Assembly (NCBI GenBank): GCA_964016885.1
Contig: OZ024742.1
Location: 120,129,870 to 120,193,869 of the forward strand
Origin: Eledone cirrhosa
Taxonomy: Eukaryota > Mollusca > Cephalopoda > Octopoda > Eledonidae
Reading direction: 5' to 3'
DNA: 64,000 nt
Positions 9,567-20,008 of the stretch are shown here, piece after piece; position 1 is the first letter of the stretch, and each line of letters begins with the position of its first letter. A program made the translations under genes and the position numbers. The notes under the pieces were generated by a model that had not been told where the DNA came from, made no database searches, and saw only the letters and a list, made by a program, of their open reading frames with translations.

Positions 9567-10708
9567 CATTTTATGTCCTAAATGCAAAGTATGGGTGCAT
9601 AAAAGATGTAGTGGGATCACAGGTAAGCTAACTAAGAACATAGATTTTTACATGTGGCCGGTGCTCTGGTGCAATAAGTAGCAGCAAGTGCCCACAAAAT
9701 ACTAGCTCTTTCAATTGCGCAGAGGGTTCTATAGAAATAGTGGACAGTTTCCGTTACCTGGGTGATAAAATCAGCAGTGGGGGAGGGTGCTCTGAAAGTA
9801 CAGTAGCTAGAGTCAGAACTGGTTGGAAAAAGTTCAGAGAGCTTATACCACTATTAGCTGCTAAAGGGTTCTCCCTAAAAATGAAAGGCAGGTTGTACGA
9901 TGCCTGCATACGAACAGCAATGTTGCATGGCAGTGAGACCTGGGCATTGTGTGCAGAGGATATACGCAGACTAGAGAGGAATGAAGCTTGCATGCTCCGC
10001 TGGATGTGTAACAGTAATATACGTGAACGGCAAAGCATAAACGAACTAAGGAAAAAATTAGAAATAAGAGGGATCAGATGTTGTTTACTCGAGAGAAGGC
10101 TACGTTGGTATGGACACGTGATGCGCATGAAAGTCGATAGCTGTATAACAAAGTGCAGGGCAATAAAGATAGACGGTAGCCACGGAATAGGCAGACCTAG
10201 AAAAACCTGGGACGAGCTGATAAACTCCGACCTCACACACTTACACCTCTCCAAGACAATGTCACTGGACCGAGACCTTTGGCGGTACTCAGTAACAGAG
10301 AAGACCCGCCTTACCTAAATACATAGTAAAACCTACTACAGCCAGTAGGCATCTAACAAAATACCCCCCCCCCCCCCCGTCCCACCACCCCCAACCCATC
10401 CACGCCACCCCGTTCTATGTAAAGTTCTGTTGGTGCCACACCATCCAGGCCGAAACAAATGAGATCGTGTAGCTGTCACAACAAAAAAACACACAGTCCA
10501 CGCTGTAATGTGGCCGTGTAGGCAACACGGTAAAAACCTCCCAGCCCTACACTGTAAATGTGGTTGGTGTTAGGAAGGGCATCCAACTGTAGAAAACCTG
10601 TCAGACAGTCCTATGCGAGCAAGACAATCACTCTTGCCTCAAGTGGGACTACCCCCGTCCAAACCCATGCAAGCGTGGAACACGGACGCTAAACCTGATG
10701 ATGATGAT
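9567..10708 (+). mobile_element. LINE-A copy 2 (inverted relative to copy 1)
   Basis: This is a plus-strand copy of the same 3' segment as 3107-4178, beginning at the same zinc-domain region and ending in a GATGATGATGATATAATTA tail. Its 3' UTR is longer than copy 1 because it keeps the GTGTTAGGAAGGGCATCC block that copy 1 lacks. A run of 16 C lies at about 10363-10378. Copies 1 and 2 form a large inverted repeat around the tandem duplication and the CR1/Jockey-like LINE. Confidence 0.85.
9578..10318 (+). pseudogene. LINE-A ORF C-terminus with one frameshift
   Basis: The zinc-binding part (CPKCKVWVHKRCSGITGKL) is in one frame, and the part from SFRYLGDKISSGGG to TEKTRLT is in another. The shift comes from one extra T in the run at about 9646-9650 compared with copy 1. 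The rest, including GSETWALCAEDI and [12 protein letters not shown], is intact to the TAA at 10316-10318. No catalytic RT domain. Confidence 0.8.
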
Positions 10709-10746
10709 ATAATTATATATATATAAAGATTATATATATATATATC

Positions 10747-11459
10747 ATCATCATCATCATCATCATCACCGTTTTACGTCCGTTCTTCCACGCTAGCATG
10801 GGTTAGACGGGTTGTCCTCTTGTGGGCAGTATCTGGTCGGCTGACCATGCCTTGCTCATACAGGAACTGATTTGGCTTGATTTCTACAGCTGGATGCCCT
10901 TCCTAACACCAACCTCATTTACAGTGAGTGCTGGGTGCTTTTTCATGGCGCCTACACATCCACTTTACAGTGTGGGCTGGGTGCTTTTTAGCCGTGGCAC
11001 CTCCACGACCACCTTGCAGTCGGGCGTGTGGGGGCATATTGTCTATATGCTTCAGCTTGTACCCATGGGAGGTTGGGTACTCTTTATTACTGCGTGACGC
11101 CAGAGGTCACGGTCGTGTGTACTCTCCTTTGAGAGGTCTAATTGGGTAAGGTCGGCTTTTATCACCTCATCCCAGGTCATCTTGGGTCTCCCCACTCCGC
11201 GGTTTCCATTGACTTCTAGTGTCTGCACCTTTTTATGCAGCTGTCATCCTTCATACGCATCACATGTCCATACCAACGAAACCGCCTCTCCTGCACACAG
11301 CATTTGATTCCTCTTATGCTCAGTCTCTCTCTCAATTCATTAATGCTTTGTCGTTCGCGTATATTACACATCCATCAGAGCAAGCAGGCTTCGTTTCTCT
11401 CTAATCTATGTAAGTCTTCCACCTTCAGCGCCCAGGTCTCACTACCATGTAACATTGCT
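10747..11459 (-). mobile_element. Older LINE-A relative, 3' end (minus strand)
   Basis: Starts with (ATC)n, then the minus-strand tail block around ACGCTAGCATGGGTTAGACG, the GGATGCCCTTCCTAACACCA block and repeats of a GTGGCACC/CTACACA unit. From about 11220 to 11459 the antisense of the coding region is visible ([16 protein letters not shown], [17 protein letters not shown]). It differs clearly from the four near-identical LINE-A copies, so it is a related, older subfamily. It too is truncated at a TA-rich tract (11461). Confidence 0.75.
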
Positions 11460-11460
11460 G

Positions 11461-11765
11461 TATATATATATATATACATACATATATATCTTTATATATA
11501 CATATATATCTTTATATATACATATATATCTTTATATATACGTATATATCTCTATATATATCTTTATATATACATATATATCTTTATATATACATATATA
11601 TCTCTATATATATCTTTATATATACATATATATATATCTTTATATATACATATATATCTTTATATATATATATATCTTTATATATACATATATATATATA
11701 TCTTTATATATATATAGATTATGATGATGATGATGATGATGATATATATATATATATATATTCAT
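11461..11765. repeat. TA-rich minisatellite (TTTATATATACATATATATC) and (GAT)n
   Basis: About ten imperfect units of a ~20-bp TATATCTTTATATATACATA pattern, followed by (ATG)n at about 11718-11743 and a second (TA)n. All long open frames here are Ile/Tyr repeats and are not genes. Confidence 0.85.
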
Positions 11766-12704
11766 ATATATATGTACAATGAACTGACTGAAAAATTCTA
11801 AATATCGCATGAGATAACTGATAAGCAATATCTGCCAGTAATAATTTTATCAGAAAATATTGTTAGCTATACATTAAAATATTTATGTATGATTGTCAGC
11901 TTTTTATAATTCATACACAAGTAGTTTACTTCCTGATACAAAGAATTTACTTATTCTCTTTTTAATTTATACAAAAAACCACAGCACGAATAAATAATGC
12001 CTAACCTATATGTCAATAAGACATGTATGGTAATGTGAATGAACAAAAAAAAAAAATACAATATAACACACTATTATATATATATATAGACACACACAGA
12101 TATATATATAGACTCACAGACATATGTAAATATTTGAAGCGTGCATGTATGTGCGTGTGTGTGTCTGCGCGGACGTGTGTATATATATATGTATATAAAC
12201 ACACGCACATACTACTTAATATATATATATATAATATAGTCAAAGAGCGATAATTCTTTCTTTTTAAGAATAAAAAAAATAAAGTCTTTTACTACAAATC
12301 TCACAATGCTTCGTACTAACTCCACTACTACATATATAATATATATATATATATATAAAACACCTATTTGTGAACAAGCACAATCTTTAGCAGATGTGTT
12401 TTTCAAAAGATGATTTCAGACTTAATTTTTTCTTAATGTTAAATGATTTCATGGTGAATATTTGGAATTGTAGGAGAAAGGTAGTAATTTAGATATATTT
12501 ACTTCACTTATTTCTGAGGTACAAAGTTAACTTTAGTATAGAGGTTTTGGTTTTTTTTATTCTTAGCCATAATCTTTCGAGCCCATTTTTATCAAAGGGC
12601 CCTACCCAAAATGTCATCACACACCTTTCTTCATGGAACATGAACTGAGCTATAATATTTTTCTTCTTTTGTGAGGGAAAAAAAAAAAGGCAAAGTTAGC
12701 CTGC
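11766..12704. other. Unassigned AT-rich interval with small microsatellites
   Basis: Contains (TA)n and (CA/GT)-type microsatellites at about 12075-12235 and 12330-12357. No supported gene or recognised element. A short SINE-like scrap (GGCAAAGTTAGCCTG) lies at about 12689. Confidence 0.5.
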
Positions 12705-13038
12705 TTAACCCTTTAGCATTTTTCCATTCTGAGTTCAAATCCCGTCGAGGTTAACTTTGCCTTTCATCCTTACGGGGTTGATAAAATAAAGTACCAGTAA
12801 TACACTGGGTAATTGCTGGCCTTGTGCCAAAAGTAGAAACAATTATTCTATATTTGCTATTATATTTTCACGGTAATGACTTCACTTCACATAATTATCT
12901 CACATAATATTGAATTTATGAGATTTTGATATTATTTATTTTGAGAACAACACCTTAACATCAGTATGAGCAGCTGGTTTGAACAGAAAGATGTGAGAGA
13001 TTTCTGGCCAGATCCGGCTGGTTTAAATGCTTAAGGGT
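12705..13038 (+). mobile_element. MITE-like repeat family 1 (TTAACCCTTTAGCAT ends), interrupted by a SINE
   Basis: Begins TTAACCCTTTAGCATT and ends TTTAAATGCTTAAGGGT, so the ends are inverted repeats. The interior (TTTTGATATTATTTATTTTG, AACACCTTAACATCAGTATG, CAGCTGGTTTGAACAGAAAG) recurs at 21791-22083 and, inverted, at 31842-32067. The SINE at 12724-12845 occupies the left part. No coding capacity. Confidence 0.7.
12724..12845 (+). mobile_element. tRNA-derived SINE, 5'-truncated
   Basis: Contains the RNA polymerase III B-box-like GAGTTCAAATCCC, then TTTCATCCTTACGGGG, AATAAAGTACCAGTAA and the 3' block CTGGCCTTGTGCCAAAAGTA. The A-box half is missing. This 3' block defines the main SINE family of the window. 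Confidence 0.8.
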
Positions 13039-14100
13039 ATGGTATAGTTGGGTATTGTAAAGTATTTAGTTTACACTGCTACTTTGTGTTTGGGTAGCAG
13101 GTTTAATCCATTGACTCGTTTCATACCACCACACGGACTTTAGCAACCTTTAACAGTCACTTTATTGCAAGCATTTAGACGATAACTAAATATATCTGTG
13201 TTGTGTTCTCATACAATAACCCTTGAGTTGTGATTCTTCCCCCCTTTTCTCCACTCCAATCCCTAAATCCTGCAATGGTCACAAACATTGATCTTACACT
13301 TAAAATTTCCTTCTATTGTTTTGATTAACATCAACAGACTAAAATACTGAAGACTATTCAATTTCACATAGAAGGTTTGGGTTAACCTGAGGTAGATGAT
13401 AGCAAAGTGTAGTAGGATCAAACCCACAACCAATACCATTCTTGAGCATATACCCTGTTTGAACAAAAAACAGATGATATGGTCACAGCTAAAATGCTAT
13501 TGATCATATGTCTGCTAAATTAGGGCTGATCTATAGCTAAGCCAAATAAAATCAACCCAGTATATGTTCAAATGCAGTTGGTGATAGAAAGGGCAACTAG
13601 ACTATAAAACCAAGCAAAGAAAAAAAAGGTATATACAAAAAGAATGAATTCTTTTTTTCCTGCTAAAAGACCATGACATGTTGAAAGACACTGAGAAATG
13701 TCCAATGTATGAAGGTTTGATTGTTTGTTTAACAAGCTTACTTTACAATAAATAATGGGATTTGGGGTATGACCTCACTATGCAGCCCTTTGGGCAAGCA
13801 TCTCTTTATCATAACTTCGGATCAACCAATACCTTGTGAGTTAGCAATAGGAGAATGTAAAAGCATGATAGGCAGATAATTGTGAATGTTAAGTTTCCCC
13901 CAAGGAAACATGTACCATATAACATAAATGAGTGACTAGAGGCAACAGCTACACAGCTACACAGACCCAGACACACAAAACAATCTGAAGAAGGGAAGTA
14001 AAGAACTAAAGATCTCTCTGCCAAGCATAGGTTAAAGAAAGGTATAAACTGATGTATATGTCAAGAACGATGAGATATAGACATTTACTATAGAAGGCAA
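13039..14100. other. Unassigned intron-like interval
   Basis: Ordinary AT-rich sequence. A minus-strand 71-codon frame at 13809-14024 and a 67-codon frame at 13263-13466 show no recognisable domain or conserved composition. Nothing else supported. Confidence 0.4.
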
Positions 14101-14139
14101 TTGGGAGTTTCTACAAGACAATCTGCTGAAAAACACAGA

Positions 14140-14365
14140 CCCGATTTGGTCACACTTGGCCGGAAGTGACGTCACCGAGCCTTTGTGCATGTATTCACCA
14201 CAAAAGGTTGAAGCCAGTCAGAAGGTAGTGGAATGGCATGGGAAAGAGAGCACTATAAAAGACAGGTCTGGAAGAATAAATAAATAAAGGGGCAGCTGCA
14301 TCTACAGGTTATCTACAACAAGACAGACAACAGATATACTTAACAGGAGGAGAGGTGGAAAGTAA
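14140..14365 (+). promoter_or_regulatory. LTR-like promoter block: CRE, TATA box, AATAAA
   Basis: TGACGTCA (perfect cAMP-response element) sits at 14167-14174, CTATAAAAG (TATA box) at about 14252-14260, and AATAAATAAATAAAG (poly(A) signal) about 25 bases further. A donor-like GGAAAGTAAGT lies near 14357. The compact U3-R order CRE-TATA-AATAAA is typical of an LTR retrotransposon end, so a solo LTR is my first choice; a host promoter with first-exon donor is the alternative. I could not define TG...CA ends or a target-site duplication. Confidence 0.45.
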
Positions 14366-14439
14366 GTTCGCCAATATTTAGCTATGTGATGTAACACATT
14401 GCAAAGCTATGTATCAATATGAATCAGTGTGTACATAAT

Positions 14440-14510
14440 TGTTTCTACGTTAGGCCAGCAATTTCTACGTTAGGCCAGCAATTACCCAGTGCAATACTGG
14501 TACTTTATTT
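14440..14510 (-). mobile_element. Short SINE fragment with target-site duplication
   Basis: A 3'-end SINE piece (AATTACCCAGTGCAATACTGG) flanked by TGTGTACATAAT at 14428-14439 and 14511-14522. The 20-base block TTTCTACGTTAGGCCAGCAA is tandemly duplicated inside it. The element is severely 5'-truncated. Confidence 0.8.
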
Positions 14511-14522
14511 TGTGTACATAAT

Positions 14523-15239
14523 GATAGAGGGATACCTGCCCTAACTGAATACTAAGAGTTGCTGGATGAGGAGAATGCATGGGAGAAAGAGGGACAACAA
14601 CAAGTAGACAATAGAAGGATAAGCTATTAAAGATACAAAGGATGAGAAAGCATCCAGGACATTAGGGATAATTGCTGAATTGCTGGAAGGCAGTCATTCC
14701 CAATGACTGTCATAATAGTATTATCCTCAACAGCTACAAATCAAAGGAGATGCTCTAGAACAAAAAAAAAAGCAACTATGGAGGCATTAAACTGATGAAG
14801 TAAGCAAAAAAAAAAAAAATAGCAGAAAAAAGTAGGCTACAAAGTAAGTAATAATAAAATTAGATGTATTTCAGGTTTGCTCAGGACAGGGTAACACTTA
14901 TGACAATGATGAAATTAGCATTATCTTAGTCCTCTAGGTAATAACAGGAAAGTTTAAATGGCTGTATATAGGAACTCAATTATGCTGAATCTATAGTAGA
15001 CTTATAAAGTAATTCCAAACATAGGATTAAAACCTAAAATCAAGAGGTCTGAAAGTAAACCTAGCAATGACTACAGTTTTAGAAATTATGAGAGTAGACC
15101 AGATTTTGCTAGTCAGAGAAATGAACAGGCTTGATATGCAGGAACAAATGAGATTATAGGCAGGCTAACAGAGAAGGTAGACTTTGTATGTGGCAGATAA
15201 ACAGGAGCAGTTAACACTGAGAGCACATGTGAAATACTT
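14523..15239. other. Unassigned interval
   Basis: AT-rich sequence with A-runs (14761-14772, 14806-14819). No gene or named repeat recognised. Confidence 0.4.
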
Positions 15240-15745
15240 GCAAGGCTATATAAACATATCAGTTTCTGTTACTGAATTAGCAGTGGAAGTAAGCACTCTG
15301 AAAATATAGTAGCCAGTGGAAGAATGGGATGGAAAAATGTTCAGGGAGCTATTATTTCTACCGACAAGATTCTCTTTCCATGTGAAGGATAGATTGTATG
15401 ATCCTTGTGTACAAATTTTATTGTTGCATGGTAGTGAGATTTGGGCCTTAAATGCACAGGATTTGTGAAGACTGGAAAGAAATGAAGCAAGCATGCTCCA
15501 CAACAAAACTCAAATGAGCTGGGGTAAAAAAAATTGGATAAAAGAAACTAAGATATAGTGTGCAAGAGAGAAGACTCAACTGATATCAACATGTGATGAC
15601 AGCTGTTTAAAAAAAGTGCATGAGCATCTAGAGTGAATAGAATCTTTTGAAGAAGGAGACTAAAGAAAACAATGAAGTGGTGAAGACTGATTTTAGGATA
15701 CTGAGACTCATAAAGGTGATGCGTGGCAACACATAGTGCTTGATA
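15240..15745 (+). mobile_element. Ancient degraded LINE-A relative
   Basis: DNA-level similarity to LINE-A is clear in order: TTCTGTTACTGAATTAGCAG, GGATGGAAAAATGTTCAGGG, TGAAGGATAGATTGTATGAT, TTGTTGCATGGTAGTGAGAT and GAAATGAAGCAAGCATGCTC. Stops and indels fill the frames. It corresponds to the FRYLGDKI to ERNEACMLRW section plus decayed downstream coding. Confidence 0.7.
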
Positions 15746-15949
15746 AGAACTGTCCACCCAGGATTGCAAAACCAATATCGTGATAGTGATATGGTGGCTA
15801 GGAGGGTTAATATATTTACATTTAAGTCTCTTCCCCAATATATCCCTGTTAAGTCTCCATCTAGAGCTGCACCCCCACCTCTTTGATATATATTCCAGCC
15901 TCTTCACAATTCATTGTACCAGACTGTCTGAGTGATGACATGGTAAAGG

Positions 15950-16562
15950 ATCGGTCTGACCAACCCAATCTTTCTGACACACATCCATTCTTTAATTTAC
16001 TACACCAGGACACTACACATGACGATATATCTGACTAGTCATCCCAATCTTTTTGACACACACCCATTCTTTAATTCACTACACCAGGACACTACACATG
16101 ACGATATATCTGACTAGTCATCCCAATCTTTCTGACACACATCCATTCTTTAATTCACTACACCAGGACACTACACATGACGATATATCTGACTAGTCAT
16201 CCCAATCTTTTTGACACACACCCATTCTTTAATTCACTACACCAGGACACTACACATGACGATATATCTGACTAGTCATCCCAATCTTTTTGACACACAT
16301 CCATTCTTTAATTCACTACACCAGGACACTACACATGACGATATATCTGACTAGTCATCCCAATCTTTTTGACACACACCCATTCTTTAATTCACTACAC
16401 CAGGACACTACACATGACGATATATCTGACTAGTCATCCCAATCTTTCTGACACACATCCATTCTTTAATTCACTACACCAGGACACTACACATGACGAT
16501 ATATCTGACTAGTCATCCCAATCTTTTTGACACACACCCATTCTTTAATTCACTACACCAGG
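15950..16562. repeat. 79-bp satellite array, about 7.7 copies
   Basis: The marker CACCAGGA recurs at 16003, 16082, 16161, 16240, 16319, 16398, 16477 and 16556, giving a strict 79-bp period. Each unit contains CATGACGATATATCTGACTA and a GACACACA(C/T)CC block. Two unit variants, CTTTCTGACACACATCC and CTTTTTGACACACACCC, alternate along most of the array, giving a 158-bp higher-order period. Confidence 0.9.
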
Positions 16563-16960
16563 ATATTCTAGACACAATAGCCACATGACATTTGTCTGTA
16601 TTCAATGTTGCTCTGCCATAAACCTTTGATCTATCAGCAAGATGCTTATGTAGGAAGGATTGCATCAAATATGTTTGTCCCCTACCATCACTCATTCAAT
16701 ACTGTCAGCTCCCACTACATCCCCTCAGGCCACTTCATACGAATATCTATTACTTTCTTTTACCACCACCCATCACTATTACTATCCATTACCTTACCTC
16801 TGACCAACAAACATGTAACTGTCATCAGTTGTCACTGTTATTACTTCCTCTCTCCCATTATTTCCCTTACCCTCTCTTACCCCAATCACTGTTCCCCCTA
16901 TCATACTCTCACTCCCTGATGTAAAAGTATGATTATACATGCATGCACAAACACACGTGT
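16563..16960. other. Unassigned interval before microsatellite
   Basis: Sequence continues out of the satellite and becomes C/T/A-rich (TTACC, CTTTCTTTTACCACC). No convincing domain in its open frames. Confidence 0.4.
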
Positions 16961-16968
16961 GTGTGTGC

Positions 16969-17021
<53 letters not shown>

Positions 17022-17060
17022 TATATACACACATATATACACACACATACACACAGCACA
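16961..17060. repeat. (GT)n(TA)n(CA)n compound microsatellite
   Basis: Alternating purine-pyrimidine tract: GTGTGTGTGCGTGTATATAT through long TA to ACACACATAC. It makes Tyr/Ile/Cys/Thr repeat frames on both strands. Confidence 0.9.
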
Positions 17061-17322
17061 ATGTGTACTCTGTTACCGAAACAAGTGATGGTCAAGTGAT
17101 CTGTCATGTCACAGAATGTGTGACAACCTATCTAACCCACGCAAACGTGAAAAATTGAAGTAAAACAGTAATTATGATGATACGTATAAAAACTTTGCTT
17201 TCTAATGTACTCAATTCATGGTGTAGAGTATAGCGAAAATTATTTAACTGAAGTCTTCTGCCATTACTTTAACTACCATAAATGCTTGATCTATCACATA
17301 CACACAGACACACACTACAATG

Positions 17323-17500
17323 ATGGTTTCTCATTTTGGCACAAAGCCAGCAATTACCCAGTACATTACTGGTACTTTATTTTATCGACCCTGTAAGTAT
17401 GAAAGGCAAAGTTAACCTCGGTGGGATTTGAACTCAGACCGTAAAGAGACGTAACTATACTGGAAAGCATGGCATCCGACTCTCTACCGATACTGCCAAT
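17323..17500 (-). mobile_element. tRNA-derived SINE (minus)
   Basis: Reads TTGGCACAAAGCCAGCAATT, ATTACTGGTACTTTATTTTA, GGATTTGAACTCAGA (B box antisense) and CTCTACCGATACTGCCAAT (A-box half antisense). Near full length. Paired in inverted orientation with the SINE at 17714-17900. Confidence 0.85.
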
Positions 17501-17607
17501 GTGATACAATTAGCATTTTTATGTTTTTTGTTGCATGGGGTCTTGCTTTGTTCTCATATGGTCCATGCTAGTAATTTTCTTAAAAGTTCAAGTAAATTTG
17601 TTTGTTC

Positions 17608-18051
17608 AAAGGCTTAACTACAAATAGGCTATAATTTTCAAATTATTTTGAAAATAATCAAGAATTTGGAGAGATTTAGTAATATTGGTAACCCTTCTCA
17701 TTATTTAACCAAAGGGCGGTGGATTGGCAGTATCGGTAGAGGGTCGGACGCCATGCTTTGATGCATAGAGTTACGGCCCTTGCCATTCTGAGTTCAAATC
17801 CCGCCGAGGTTAAATTTGCTTTTCATCCTTACGGGGTCGATAAAATAAAGTACCAGTAATGTACTGGGTATTTGCTGGCCTTGTGCCAAAAGTAGAAACA
17901 ATTATTTAACCAAATTTTTTAGCATAACTTCACACTAGTGCTTACATATCATGATGGAAGGTTTTTATATAAATATAAACACTGTAAAACCAACAGTTTT
18001 ATATCATAGATCCAGGGGCAGTGTCAGGCAGGTTAGTATCAAAAGGTTTAA
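17608..18051 (+). mobile_element. MITE-like repeat family 2 interrupted by a SINE
   Basis: The interior (ATTTTGAAAATAATCAAGAA, CATGATGGAAGGTTTTTATA, CCAACAGTTTTATATCATAG, ATCCAGGGGCAG) matches copies at 36109-36364, 47494-47677 and 51957-52169. The right end reads TATCAAAAGGTTTAA. The SINE at 17714-17900 is inserted within it with a duplicated target. Confidence 0.7.
17714..17900 (+). mobile_element. Full-length tRNA-derived SINE with 14-bp target duplication
   Basis: ATTATTTAACCAAA occurs at 17700-17713 and again at 17901-17914. The SINE starts GGGCGGTGGATTGGCAGTAT, has A-box-like sequence around ATCGGTAGAGGGTCGGACGC, B box GAGTTCAAATCCC and ends GCCAAAAGTAGAAACA. The perfect duplication points to a recent insertion by LINE machinery. 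Confidence 0.9.
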
Positions 18052-18575
18052 GACAGACAGTTTTCATATTTCAACATTGAGGATCCATTTTAACATTTTA
18101 CTCTGTGTCTTTAATTTTTTCATATATAACAAGGCTGTGTATTTTCTTGTTTTCTTTAGCCCAGGATATAGCAGGTAGAACAAATCCATGATTAAAGACA
18201 ATCTGTTTCTTTTTTTCAGACATCTACATTATCCAGTGTGTCCTTCTGTGTTTTGAGGTAACAGGATGAAAATGTAAATACTTCTATTTCTTGCAGGTTG
18301 AGTGACCATGTAGATGCTCCTTTCTTGCATGGGGTTCATGTATGTTGAGATCTATGATTAGCCATTTTAAAACTTATTTAGATAGAGACTCCTCCTTTGT
18401 TTACATATTGGAGGCTTTTTTAGAAACTAAAATAACCTATGATTTCTACACTATTAACATTATCTTTCATGTCTCCATATTTTATGCTACACTGTCAATG
18501 GTCAATCAAGTGCCATACTTCCTTCATTAATTCTATGCATAAATACTTGGGCTGAGTTAAAACTCAATTTTACTC

Positions 18576-18625
18576 TCACAAAAAATACTCTAGAAAATTA
18601 TATTTTCTAGAGTATCTTTTGAGAA
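18576..18625. repeat. Short perfect hairpin (ATACTCTAGAAAAT)
   Basis: ATACTCTAGAAAAT and ATTTTCTAGAGTAT pair around a minimal loop near 18600, extended with mismatches by CTCACAAAA/TTTTGAGAA. Function unknown. Confidence 0.75.
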
Positions 18626-18720
18626 TCACACACAAACACCCATCACATACAAAAAATACAGAAAAGTAATTAACCGTTTTCATAATACACAAAAACTATT
18701 TCTATAGATATGAGTAATAA

Positions 18721-18902
18721 TTGTTTCTAATTTTGGCACAAGGCCAGCAATTATCCCAGTGTATTACTGGTACTTTATTTTATCAACCCCATAAGGATGA
18801 AAGGCAAAGTTAACCTCGGCGGGATTAGAACTCAGTCCGTAAAGGGACGTAACTGTGCTGCAAAGCATGTTGTCCGACGCTCTACCGATACTGCCAATCC
18901 AC
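18721..18902 (-). mobile_element. tRNA-derived SINE (minus)
   Basis: Full-length type: TTTTGGCACAAGGCCAGCAA to TCTACCGATACTGCCAATCC. It carries GGGATTAGAACTCAG where the B box is, one base off the usual form. Confidence 0.85.
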
Positions 18903-19104
18903 CATGGTTTCAACATTGAACTTAACCAAAATCTAAAGAAAATACTTCAACTGTTAAAAAAAAACAAACATTTGCAAGACAGTTAATTATGATACAATAT
19001 TCTCTAGAGACAGAAATCAGCAAATAAAAGATCCTTCAGCTTGCTCTAGTTCTCAGCATATATCCAGATATAAGAGACATTATACAGAAGTCAATTGGGG
19101 GTAT

Positions 19105-19166
19105 TACATTAATCCCAATGCCAGTGGCATATGACAATTATCATACACTGGCATTGGAAATTAAGG
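19105..19166. repeat. Imperfect hairpin CCAATGCCAGTG
   Basis: TTAATCCCAATGCCAGTG and CACTGGCATTGGAAATTAA pair around a ~20-base loop. No tie to a known element. Confidence 0.7.
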
Positions 19167-19354
19167 AAGTCAATTATAGCAATGGCAACTAAATTGTGTG
19201 TTGAAACCTATTCTGAGTATTCAGTTATTCTGAGTTATCATTAAATAGACTTCATTGCTATTCCTGAATTCATTGCTAATTGATGGAAACCTGCCATCAG
19301 AATTTAAAGTTCTAGGTTTGAACCCAGCCATAGTTTGTGTATGTGTATGTACTT

Positions 19355-19958
19355 CTGTATGTGTGTGTGTGTGTGAGTGAGAGAGAGAGGGTGAGAGAGA
19401 GAGGGGTGAGTGAGAGAGAGAGAGAGGGGTGAGTGAGAGAGAGGGGTGAGTGAGAGAGAGGGGTGAGAGAGAGAGGGGTGAGAGAGAGAGAGGGGTGAGA
19501 GAGAGAGGGTGAGAGAGAGAGGGGTGAGTGAGAGAGAGAGAGAGAGGGGTGAGTGAGAGAGAGAGAGGGGTGAGTGAGAGAGAGAGAGGGGTGAGTGAGA
19601 GAGAGAGAGGGGTGAGTGAAAGAGAGAGAGAGGGGTGAGTGAGAGAGAGAGGGGTGAGTGAGAGAGAGAGAGGGGCGTGAGTGAGAGAAAGAGAGAGAGT
19701 GTGTGTACTTTGTGTATGCGAGAGAGTAAGAGAGAGAGATAGTGTGTGTGTGTGAGAGAGAGAGAGAGTGAGTGAGTGAGAGAGAGAGTGAGAGAGAGAG
19801 TGAGAGAGTGTGTGTGTACTTTGTGTGTGCGAGAGAGTGAGAGAGGGTGTGTACTTTGTGTGAGAGAGAGAGTGAGGGAGAGAGGGTAAGAGAGAGAGAG
19901 AGAGAGGGTAAGAGAGAGAGAGTGTGTGTGTGTGTGTGTGAGTGTGAGTGTGAGTGTG

Positions 19959-20007
<49 letters not shown>

Positions 20008-20008
20008 A
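19355..20008. repeat. 650-bp purine-rich (GA)n/(GAGTGAGAGAGAGAGGGGT)n tract ending in (GT)n
   Basis: The plus strand is almost only G and A with periodic GGGGTGAGTGAGAGAGAGAG units, switching to (GT)n at about 19920-20006. Overlapping minus-strand frames of Ser/Leu/His/Thr are by-products. Mirror-symmetric purine stretches can form triplex DNA, which is inference here. Confidence 0.9.
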
